Source of the DNA: Chryseobacterium shigense
GTDB lineage: Bacteria > Bacteroidota > Bacteroidia > Flavobacteriales > Weeksellaceae
Direction of reading: 5' to 3'
Assembly: GCF_900156575.1 (NCBI RefSeq)
Contig: NZ_FTNY01000005.1
Location: 124,001-188,000 of the forward strand
Length of the DNA: 64,000 nt
In this document: piece after piece, positions 53,140 to 60,226 of the stretch
Numbering within the stretch: position 1 is the stretch's first letter
Layout: each line of letters starts with the position of its first letter
Notes under the pieces: model-generated
Database searches by the model: none
What the model saw: the letters and a program-made list of their open reading frames with translations, nothing else
Told to the model about the DNA's origin: nothing
Translations under genes and position numbers: made by a program

Positions 53140-53748
53140 TTATTCATCCATTTCGTTCAGGATGTTTTCCAGACGTTTGGCATTTCTTCCGTAGATGTAT
53201 TTTGTCCATAGCACAATACCGGCTACAATTGCGACGGTTCCGATAAGAACGCTGATGATTAAAACCTGCTGATAAGAATCAGCGAAATTTCCTAAAGACT
53301 TTCCTTTTTTCTCCAGTATATTATAGAATTCCAATCCTAATGTGATCATAAAGTGAGGAAGAAGCAGGAATCCGAAAGACTGGTATCTTTCCATGTTCAG
53401 TTTCAGTTCGTGGTATATTTTCCAAAGGCTGTTTTTGGTGTTTCCGTCATACAGCTCGGTCTGTTTATAAAATTTGTAAAATCCGAACAGATAGTAAGAG
53501 GAGATCACCACGAGCATCGCATATGAGGTATAGTAAATAATATACTGAGATTCCGGAAAATGGAGCTGCTGCGGAAAGAAAGCGATAAGAATCACGGCAA
53601 TGACCTGCATGGGAAATTCTGCTTTCATACTTTTCTGGATCTTTTCAATAGGATGTTTACTTTTCTTTAGCTGTTCTATGGTGTTGGGAATAGTGAGGCT
53701 GCTGTCGTCTTCGTTATTCCACTGTTCTTTTAATTGATCAAAATTCAT
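53140..53748 (-). CDS. Membrane protein linked to an ECF sigma factor
   Basis: A 202-residue protein with four membrane segments at about residues 48-62, 68-90, 123-140 and 162-183, and a soluble N-terminal region of about 45 residues (MNFDQLKEQWNNEDD) similar to cytoplasmic parts of Bacteroidota anti-sigma-like proteins. Its start lies inside the last codons of the sigma-factor gene (11-nt overlap), so translational coupling is expected. An anti-sigma role is plausible from context; no zinc-binding anti-sigma motif was seen. Confidence 0.8.
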   Translation of the reverse strand: MNFDQLKEQWNNEDDSSLTIPNTIEQLKKSKHPIEKIQKSMKAEFPMQVIAVILIAFFPQQLHFPESQYIIYYTSYAMLVVISSYYLFGFYKFYKQTELYDGNTKNSLWKIYHELKLNMERYQSFGFLLLPHFMITLGLEFYNILEKKGKSLGNFADSYQQVLIISVLIGTVAIVAGIVLWTKYIYGRNAKRLENILNEMDE

Positions 53749-54247
53749 AGCCTGATTTTTTTATGATTTGCTGTATTTTTTCTTTGGTTCTGTTTAGCTT
53801 TACACGGGCGTTGCCTTCGCTCAGTCCCAGGTTGTCTCCGATTTCTTTGTGAGACATTCCTTCCATGAAATAAAATATAATGGCTTTTTCAAGGGCTTTG
53901 AGTTCCTGGACTGCACTGTAAAAGACTTCCAGTTGCTTGTCCTTCGCCGGATTGTAGTCTTCGGTTTGTACTTCAAAGTGATGGGGAGTATCCGTCTGAT
54001 TACTTGTCCGTTGTTTTTCTTTTTTTAAATAAGTGATGGCGGTATTGATGGCTACACGGTACATCCATGTTGAAAATTCACTGTTCCCCTTGAAGTTTTG
54101 GTAAGATTTCCACAGCTGAATAAGGATTTCCTGCTGCAGGTCTTCCCGGTCTTCTAAAGAATCCGCATAGATACGGGAAGCCTTGAACAAAATGCCCTTG
54201 TGCTGATTGACGAGCTTTAAAAAAGCGGTTTCAGTTTGACTGCTCAC
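53738..54247 (-). CDS. ECF-type RNA polymerase sigma factor
   Basis: A 169-residue sigma-70 family protein of the ECF group. Region 2 is visible as EDREDLQQEILIQLWKSYQ and WMYRVAINTAITYLKK; region 4 as ALEKAIIFYFMEGMSHKEIGDNLGLSEGNARVKLNRTKEKI-type sequence (key block MSHKEIGDNLGLSEG). It overlaps the membrane protein gene downstream by 11 nt and starts 25 nt after the TraB/GumN gene, so all three may be cotranscribed. Confidence 0.92.
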   Translation of the reverse strand: MSSQTETAFLKLVNQHKGILFKASRIYADSLEDREDLQQEILIQLWKSYQNFKGNSEFSTWMYRVAINTAITYLKKEKQRTSNQTDTPHHFEVQTEDYNPAKDKQLEVFYSAVQELKALEKAIIFYFMEGMSHKEIGDNLGLSEGNARVKLNRTKEKIQQIIKKSGYEF

Positions 54248-54272
54248 GATGATTTCATGGTTTGGTTACACA

Positions 54273-55142
54273 TTATAAGCTTAATACAGGTTTTACGGTG
54301 TATCCTTTCGCTTTCAGGAGACGGATCACGCCATTGTCACCCATAAGATGTGCGCCTCTTACTGCAAAGAAAGAACTTTCTTTTCTCATCATCTCAGGCA
54401 TTTTTTCTGCCCAGTTTTTATTTCTGTCCGTCAGCATGGCTTTTTCCTGCTTGGCATTCATTATTTTATCATCTTTAAAGAGGGTATAAAGGGACTGTAC
54501 ATCTTCTTTTTTAAAGGCAGTGACCATTTTATTAAGCAGAATTTCATATTCCTTTCCCATTTTTAACTGGTTGATCACGGCTTTCAGATCATAAGCTTTA
54601 TTAATGGAGGTCATCTGCTCCTCTACTTTTTCAAGTCCGGAAACTTTCTTTTTGCTTTTCATTGCATTTTTGAGAAGTTCTATTTCATACATTTTTATGT
54701 CATTCTGTGGACACGGTAAGGCTTTCATCGAAATCAATGCATACAATGCCTGTGAACTGGAATTATCCATCTTTTTTAAATCTGTTCCATAGTCAGCGAG
54801 GACTTTATCCAGTTCCTTTGCTTCCGCAGGAGTAAGCTGGTCTGATAGTTTTTTATCTGTCTGATACATTTTCTGCAGGGCTGTCATTTCAGCGGGATCT
54901 GTATAATTGATCTCCATCACAAATTGATCAGTTTTTTCAAGAGCTTTCATTATTTTAGGTTTGATCTCAAAATCCTTGCTGCACATGACATGAAAGGTGC
55001 CTGCAATATAAGAAGGTTGGGTAAGACCGTTTCCGGAAATTTCCCAGAGTGTGCTGTTTTCTGCATTCGCGTTCTGAGCTTTTGCGCTCATAAAGGTTGC
55101 TGATAACAATACTGCGAACCCAAGTTGTACTAAATTTTTCAT
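54273..55142 (-). CDS. TraB/GumN family protein, secreted
   Basis: A 289-residue protein with a signal peptide (MKNLVQLGFAVLLSATFMSAKAQ) and the TraB/GumN pattern: GTFHVMCSKD near the start, a middle helical region, then MPEMMRKESSFFAVRGAHLMGDNGVIRLLKAKGYTV-like end (key block FFAVRGAHLMG-x-x-GV). GTxH plus GAxHL are the conserved putative metal sites of this family. Function unclear (peptidase-like fold suggested). Periplasmic. It lies just upstream of the ECF sigma factor. Confidence 0.88.
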   Translation of the reverse strand: MKNLVQLGFAVLLSATFMSAKAQNANAENSTLWEISGNGLTQPSYIAGTFHVMCSKDFEIKPKIMKALEKTDQFVMEINYTDPAEMTALQKMYQTDKKLSDQLTPAEAKELDKVLADYGTDLKKMDNSSSQALYALISMKALPCPQNDIKMYEIELLKNAMKSKKKVSGLEKVEEQMTSINKAYDLKAVINQLKMGKEYEILLNKMVTAFKKEDVQSLYTLFKDDKIMNAKQEKAMLTDRNKNWAEKMPEMMRKESSFFAVRGAHLMGDNGVIRLLKAKGYTVKPVLSL

Positions 55143-55219
55143 ATGATTAAAGTTTTTAATTATTTATTCTTTTAATCAGTAGGTAAGGGGAGTACAATGA
55201 TCGTTACAGTTTTTTTTGA

Positions 55220-55249
55220 AAAAATAAAAAACCTCCCGGAAAAGGAGGT
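55220..55249 (-). terminator. Terminator after the DUF4349 gene
   Basis: On the minus strand ACCTCC and GGAGGT form the stem with a T-rich loop, followed by TTTTTTATTTTTT. Confidence 0.85.
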
Positions 55250-55299
55250 CTGTAAAATCTAAAATTATGATGATAACCAGCTGGTTAGGATTGCTTTTG

Positions 55300-56202
55300 T
55301 TATTCCTGAACTTTTTTGTGTTCAGTCTTTGTCAATTTTCTTTTTCTCAAAAAGTAAAGAACGGCACCTAAGATTAAGACTAAAGGCCAAATAGTGATAA
55401 GTCCCACAGCGATCTTTTGAATCAGGTAAAACCCTTCTACGAAAGCATTTTTAGCGTCATAGATAAAATTAAATTTATATTGATTGTCAATGTTGCGGGT
55501 ATTGCTTACTGCAATTTCAGCGATACGAAGTTTAGGCTCTTTGATGTAAATGTCTATTGTGCTGTATTTGATGTTATCGGTAGTATCCATAGTGGCTAGC
55601 TGTTGCAGGTTTCCTTCCGCCATATTGTCATTGTCCAGCTTTACTTTGTCTTTATTCGTTTTAAGTTGATCAATATTTTCACCTGTTTTTTTAATTCTTT
55701 TGCCTTCCATTTCAGCATACTTGATGTTGGAGGTTACATCTTCCGCATTGATGGTTCTGTAATTGAGGAATACTTTTTTATCATTAATTTTTGTAAGCAG
55801 TTCACCTAGTTTTTCCGTAGGAACACGTACCTGCATAGTATTTTCTGTGTGGTATTTTTTGATCAGCATGGCTTCATGATCGGAAGTATTGTAGGTGTCC
55901 TCTGAAAGGATACTGCTCTGAAGATTGCTGTGCGTCACAAATCCTCCAAGATCCTGAACTGTTTTTTCAATGGAAACCGTTGCTTCGTACACGTCTTTGA
56001 CTTCCATATTCACGTCAGCTGTTTTAATGAACTGTTTGTCCTTTACTTCCATAGTGGCAGCAGAAGAAACGCTGTCTGTAACCGTGGCAACAGTAGAATC
56101 TGAAGCAGAAACTTCTGTGGCGGCCACTTCTCCTTTTTTACACGAATAAATTCCTAATAAAAGAACTGCTGACAGGGATAGTTGAATGTAAGTCGTTTTC
56201 AT
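55300..56202 (-). CDS. DUF4349 lipoprotein with C-terminal membrane anchor
   Basis: A 300-residue lipoprotein (LLGIYSCKKG lipobox). The periplasmic part has a Ser/Thr/Val-rich linker, then the DUF4349 domain (KTADVNMEVKDVYEATVSIEKTV, GGFVTHSNLQS, MQVRVPTEKLGELL, TSNIKYAEMEGKR, YSTIDIYIKE) with a likely coiled coil in the middle. A C-terminal membrane helix (LITIWPLVLILGAVLYFLRKRK) with a basic cytoplasmic tail follows. Such proteins occur widely in Bacteroidota; role unknown. Confidence 0.85.
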   Translation of the reverse strand: MKTTYIQLSLSAVLLLGIYSCKKGEVAATEVSASDSTVATVTDSVSSAATMEVKDKQFIKTADVNMEVKDVYEATVSIEKTVQDLGGFVTHSNLQSSILSEDTYNTSDHEAMLIKKYHTENTMQVRVPTEKLGELLTKINDKKVFLNYRTINAEDVTSNIKYAEMEGKRIKKTGENIDQLKTNKDKVKLDNDNMAEGNLQQLATMDTTDNIKYSTIDIYIKEPKLRIAEIAVSNTRNIDNQYKFNFIYDAKNAFVEGFYLIQKIAVGLITIWPLVLILGAVLYFLRKRKLTKTEHKKVQE

Positions 56203-56412
56203 AGCGTTGATTTTTTTGTGGGTTTACTTAGGTCAAAGTTCTGTAAGGATCGTATGTAATGTTTGAAAATCCACCGTAAAAAAATTGTAAAGAAATATTT
56301 CCATTTTAATGAATTGTAAATGAGTGTTTTGTAAAATAGATTATCCTTTGAGGGCTTATTTTCGGAGCAATTTTTGCTTAACTTTTACAAATCAACCCCA
56401 CAAAACATTACT

Positions 56413-57771
56413 ATGTCAAATACTTTTTCCAAAATCAGAAATGCTTTAGAATTATTCAGGTCGATAGATTTTGATCAGCTGAGTGCTATTTCTCAAAAAG
56501 TTGATCTGCCCAAGCTGATGCAGAATTTCTCCAAACTGGATGATAAACAGCTGAACGGAATGATGAAAATGCTTGATCCTCATAAGAAAAAACGGGAACT
56601 TCCTCCCATTGATGGGGATTTTTATGATATCTACCATACCTTGACTCCCGAGCAACGTGAGATTCAGCTTAAAGTAAGAGCGTTCATGGAAAAAGAAGTA
56701 AAGCCTTTGGTAAATCATTACTGGTTAAGAGACGAATTTCCATTTGAACTCATTCCAAAATTCCAGAAACTGAATATTTGCGGCGTCACTTATGAAGGAT
56801 ATGGCTGCCCGGGAATGCCTTTTCTGATGGAAGGGGTGATTGCAATGGAAATGGCGAGAATCGATGCTTCTATCGCTACATTTTTCGGCGTTCAGTCCGG
56901 ATTGGCGATGGGGTCTATTTATATCTGCGGATCAGAAGAGCAAAAACAGAAATGGCTTCCCCAAATGCAGAAATTTGAAAAAATAGGAGCTTTCGGACTT
57001 ACAGAACCGGAAGTAGGATCCGGAGCTGCGGGTGGCCTTACCGTGACCTGTAAAAAAACAGAAGAAGGCTGGATCCTTAATGGACAGAAAAAATGGATTG
57101 GAAATGCCACTTTTGCTGATTTAATCATCATCTGGGCTAGAGATCTCGATAGTGGAGAGGTGAAAGGATTTATCGTAGAAAAAGATAATCCGGGCTATTC
57201 GGTTGAAAAAATCAAAGGAAAAATGGCATTGAGGATTGTGCAGAACGGGCTGATCACTTTAACGGACTGTGTGGTCACGGAAGAAAACCGCCTGCAAAAT
57301 GCCAATTCATTCAAAGATACCGGAAAAGTATTGCGTATGACGAGGGCGGGAGTGGCCTGGATGGCTACTGGTTGTGCAAGAGGGGCTTACGAAAGTGCCC
57401 TGCAATATACCAGAACAAGAGAACAGTTCGGAAAACCGATTGCGTCATTTCAGATGATTCAGGGACATTTGGTAGAAATGCTTTCCAATCTTACGGCCAT
57501 GCAGACCATGGTTTTCAGGCTGTCTGAAATGCAGGATGAAGGAATTTTAAAGGATGAGCATGCTTCGCTGGCCAAAGTTTTCTGTACTTTGAGAACAAGA
57601 GATATTGTTTCCAGAGCAAGAGAAGTATTGGGAGGAAATGGTATTCTCCTTGAATATGATGTCGCAAGATTTGTGGCCGATGCGGAAGCCATCTATTCTT
57701 ATGAAGGAACAAAAGAGATTAATTCACTGATTGTAGGAAGATCCATCACCGGATTCAGTGCATTTGTATAA
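56413..57771 (+). CDS. Acyl-CoA dehydrogenase, glutaryl-CoA-dehydrogenase-like
   Basis: A 452-residue flavoprotein starting at ATG 56413 (MSNTFSKIRN); a TTG at 56374 extends the frame but is not needed. Acyl-CoA dehydrogenase blocks are present: FGLTEPEVGSGA, TGKVLRMTRAGVAW, TREQFGKPIASFQMIQ, VLGGNGILLEY. The catalytic base is the Glu in SYEGTKEINSLIVGRSITG near residue 430, and this context matches glutaryl-CoA dehydrogenase and plant ACX4. An N-terminal extension of about 60 residues (helical, Leu-rich) precedes the core. Substrate not certain. Confidence 0.9.
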   Translation: MSNTFSKIRNALELFRSIDFDQLSAISQKVDLPKLMQNFSKLDDKQLNGMMKMLDPHKKKRELPPIDGDFYDIYHTLTPEQREIQLKVRAFMEKEVKPLVNHYWLRDEFPFELIPKFQKLNICGVTYEGYGCPGMPFLMEGVIAMEMARIDASIATFFGVQSGLAMGSIYICGSEEQKQKWLPQMQKFEKIGAFGLTEPEVGSGAAGGLTVTCKKTEEGWILNGQKKWIGNATFADLIIIWARDLDSGEVKGFIVEKDNPGYSVEKIKGKMALRIVQNGLITLTDCVVTEENRLQNANSFKDTGKVLRMTRAGVAWMATGCARGAYESALQYTRTREQFGKPIASFQMIQGHLVEMLSNLTAMQTMVFRLSEMQDEGILKDEHASLAKVFCTLRTRDIVSRAREVLGGNGILLEYDVARFVADAEAIYSYEGTKEINSLIVGRSITGFSAFV

Positions 57772-57781
57772 ATTATTTAAT

Positions 57782-57862
57782 GTGAATTGTGAATGGTCAG
57801 CAGTGAATTTTTCGCGTGATATAAAAATTGACAGCGAAGCTAATTGACCATTCACTATTCAC
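57782..57862. repeat. Intergenic inverted repeat
   Basis: GTGAATTGTGAATGGTCA (57782-57799) and its complement with one mismatch (57845-57862), 45 nt apart, with an inner TTCGC/GCGAA pair. It lies just after the dehydrogenase stop and before the convergent DoxX gene. Probably a bidirectional hairpin or dispersed intergenic repeat. Confidence 0.6.
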
Positions 57863-57872
57863 CAGTAGTTTT

Positions 57873-58250
57873 TTAACTAATCAAAGCCTTATATTTCTCT
57901 CTTTCGTCAATAATTGCCCAAATATTGATCAGAAACATCACTATTGCGGTGATGATTCCCATTTGGCTAGGATCTCTGTACAGATTGTGAATAACAATCC
58001 CTACCATGACAGGAAGAAGGATGATGGCACCCAAAGCTTTGGTTTTCGGAAAGATAAATAATACCCCACCCAAAATTTCCACAATTCCCACTAATGGAAA
58101 CAGCCAGCCGATTTCACTGAAGGCAGCAAAGATCTTCGTCTGCTCAGGAGTCATTTTAGGCATGGGCGAATAGTGGAGGAATTTGTTCAAACCGGCATTG
58201 ATGAAGATTAAAGCAAATAGGAAAGAAAAGATAAATTTTACGATTTTCAT
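57873..58250 (-). CDS. DoxX family membrane protein
   Basis: A 125-residue inner-membrane protein with four predicted helices. The first helix and loop (FSFLFALIFINAGLNKFLHY) and the block GWLFPLVGIVEILGGVLFIFPKTKALGA match the DoxX/DoxD-like family. Function in this organism unknown; the family is linked to quinone or redox chemistry. Single gene, convergent with the acyl-CoA dehydrogenase. Confidence 0.85.
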   Translation of the reverse strand: MKIVKFIFSFLFALIFINAGLNKFLHYSPMPKMTPEQTKIFAAFSEIGWLFPLVGIVEILGGVLFIFPKTKALGAIILLPVMVGIVIHNLYRDPSQMGIITAIVMFLINIWAIIDEREKYKALIS

Positions 58251-58371
58251 AATTGTTGATTTTACATCAAATGTAAAACAAAAATATCATTCGTTTATTT
58301 ATTTTTATTAAAATTTGTTAATATCTCTTGTTTTTATTTTGAATCTAGTGTAATTTGTAAATCGAATTTAA

Positions 58372-58379
58372 TATATTTG
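58372..58379 (+). promoter_or_regulatory. -7 box for the second GG-leader peptide gene
   Basis: TATATTTG matches TAnnTTTG, 28 nt before the ATG. TTTG at 58354 is closer than the usual -33 spacing. Confidence 0.45.
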
Positions 58380-58407
58380 TTGTACAAATCAAACTAAACA
58401 AAGTATT

Positions 58408-58647
58408 ATGCTTAAAAATCTTCAAAAATTAAATCGTGAAAATTTAAAAAAAGTTAATGGAGGAGGAAAGCCGCCTATTTGTGATATTGGACCCGAAGGA
58501 TGCCCATGTAAAATTCCACCTGGAGATCCTTGTTTAGGAGGCTCAGGAGGTGGAGGCCAGGATCTGGGATATTGTCCTGACAGTCACGCATATATTCCAT
58601 GTAATCAAACTTGTCCTGATGGAAGAGATCCATTGTGTGCATTGTAA
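58408..58647 (+). CDS. Double-glycine-leader, cysteine-rich bacteriocin-like peptide
   Basis: A 79-residue peptide. The leader is MLKNLQKLNRENLKKVNGG, nearly the same as that of the peptide at 4180-4389. The core of about 60 residues has eight cysteines, a GGSGGGG linker and many Pro/Asp residues, and shares no obvious core similarity with the other peptide. A -7 box and a terminator make it a complete monocistronic unit. No C39-peptidase exporter is nearby. Export after GG cleavage is inferred from the leader class; activity unknown. Confidence 0.82.
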   Translation: MLKNLQKLNRENLKKVNGGGKPPICDIGPEGCPCKIPPGDPCLGGSGGGGQDLGYCPDSHAYIPCNQTCPDGRDPLCAL

Positions 58648-58660
58648 AACGTATAGATAG

Positions 58661-58690
58661 GGCTGTCTCAATCGGGACAGTCTTTTTTTT
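58661..58690 (+). terminator. Terminator after the second GG-leader peptide gene
   Basis: GGCTGTC and GACAGTC form a 7-bp stem (one G.T), with an 8-nt loop and T8. Confidence 0.85.
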
Positions 58691-58734
58691 GAATAATTTT
58701 ACAGATAAAATCTTGAATGACCAGGGCATTCTGA

Positions 58735-59847
58735 TCAGTCCATTTCTTTCAGCGTAATGTTCTTTGAGATTTTATAGCTCTTTTTCTTTTTATCGGGTTT
58801 TTCTTCTTCTCCGAGCAGTTTCCCCCAAGGCCTTAAACCGTCTACTCTCTCAAAGATAATTTTAATGATAGCAATAGCAGGGATGCAAAGAAACATTCCA
58901 GCAATTCCCCAAAGGTGTTCCCCCAGAATAATTCCTATAAAAGAAAATAAGGCATTGATCTTTACCTTCGAACCTACTACAAAGGGAAGGACAATATTTC
59001 CGTCAATAACGTGAATCGCAATATATCCAATCGCTACGTACACACATGTAGAGGGTGTTCCCGTGGCAAAGGCAATAAAACAGGAGATTAAAAGAGATAG
59101 GCAGATTCCCAGGTAAGGAATTACATTTAATAAACCGGTCAGAACTGCAAGAAGGATGGCGTATTTCACCCCTAAAACAGTGAGGAGGATAGATGACAAA
59201 ATCGAAACAATCAGCACCTGTAAACAGAGTCCGAAAATATACTTCTTCGTCATCACTCTGATCTCGGTAACCACTTCCTGTACACTGGCTTTATGCTTTT
59301 CGTTAAAAACGGTTACAATAAAATTATTAAGGATTCTTCTGTAATTTAAAATAAAGATAAAGAACAGGGTGAAAAACACGATAAAACCAAATCCGCTTGA
59401 AAATATACCGAAAGTAAAACCCAGAATGACTCCGGAAGAGGACAATAGTTTATTTAATCCCTGATTAATGTAATCAAGCTGTTCATCAATCTTTACGTTG
59501 AATGTTTTTGAGATCCAGTGTTGCAGATTGTTAAAAACTGTGGTCATCTGATCTCTGAGATGTGGTAAATCTTTACTGAAATCAGAAAGCTGCGATCCGA
59601 AAAAATAAATGATCCCTGATAAAATGGCAAGCATAACAAAAACGGAAGCCATCGTAGATATAGATCTCGGAAATCTTAATCTTTTCTCCAGGAAATTAGC
59701 CGCCGGAAGAAAGAGCATAGCCATTAAAAAAGCTAAGAAGAATGGAGCTAAAATGCTCTGTCCAAGCGTCAGCAGGTAACCAAGACCGATAATGGAAATG
59801 ATGACAAGCGTGAGTTTAACAAGAAAGGGGAGTTTGAGGAGATTCAT
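58735..59847 (-). CDS. AI-2E family transporter (TqsA/YdiK-like)
   Basis: A 370-residue inner-membrane protein with about eight helices and a large central periplasmic/cytoplasmic region (about 85-150) containing DFSKDLPHLRDQMTTVFNNL. The C-terminal repeat ending HVIDGNIVLPFVVGSKVKINALFSFIGIILGEHLWGIAGMFLCIPAIAIIK-type blocks (VVGSKVKINAL, GEHLWGIAGMFL) is the family signature. The name does not prove autoinducer export; members carry various substrates or ions. Basic cytoplasmic tail. Confidence 0.9.
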   Translation of the reverse strand: MNLLKLPFLVKLTLVIISIIGLGYLLTLGQSILAPFFLAFLMAMLFLPAANFLEKRLRFPRSISTMASVFVMLAILSGIIYFFGSQLSDFSKDLPHLRDQMTTVFNNLQHWISKTFNVKIDEQLDYINQGLNKLLSSSGVILGFTFGIFSSGFGFIVFFTLFFIFILNYRRILNNFIVTVFNEKHKASVQEVVTEIRVMTKKYIFGLCLQVLIVSILSSILLTVLGVKYAILLAVLTGLLNVIPYLGICLSLLISCFIAFATGTPSTCVYVAIGYIAIHVIDGNIVLPFVVGSKVKINALFSFIGIILGEHLWGIAGMFLCIPAIAIIKIIFERVDGLRPWGKLLGEEEKPDKKKKSYKISKNITLKEMD

Positions 59848-60226
59848 AATTTTTCAGATCTGTCGGATAAAAATAAGAAAACCCATCTAATTAATGGGCC
59901 CTTTTCGTTTAATTAACATAATTCTTTTTGATAGAGAAGAAGGACTACAGCACCGTGTGGTATGTCTTTCTTAAAATTAATCCTAACTTTTTTTATCATT
60001 AATAGTTTTATTTGAATTTCATAAATCTAATGCAGATTTCTAAGATTTATGATATTGAAGAAAATCTTAGAGGTGTATAAACCTTTTGTGCTCTTCCTAT
60101 ACTCCATATATTTAGCTTAAAATCAATTAAGTGTAAAAATTTTTGCGTCTTTTGTGGTTCAATAAAAAACGCACCCCAGACATAATCTGAGATGCGTTTT
60201 CTTATTGAGAGTTGATATGTTCTGAA
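59848..60226. other. Intergenic region between the AI-2E gene and lon
   Basis: 379 AT-rich bases. A short CCCAT/ATGGG hairpin lies at 59882-59898 and the lon terminator at 60165-60200. No ORF or RNA gene was recognised. Stretches such as TTTTGCGTCTTTTGTGGTTC look like a decayed intergenic repeat, but no second copy was found in the window. Confidence 0.5.
60165..60200 (-). terminator. Terminator after lon
   Basis: On the minus strand AACGCATCTCAGA pairs with TCTGGGGTGCGTT (with a G.T pair), ending in a T-rich run. Confidence 0.82.
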
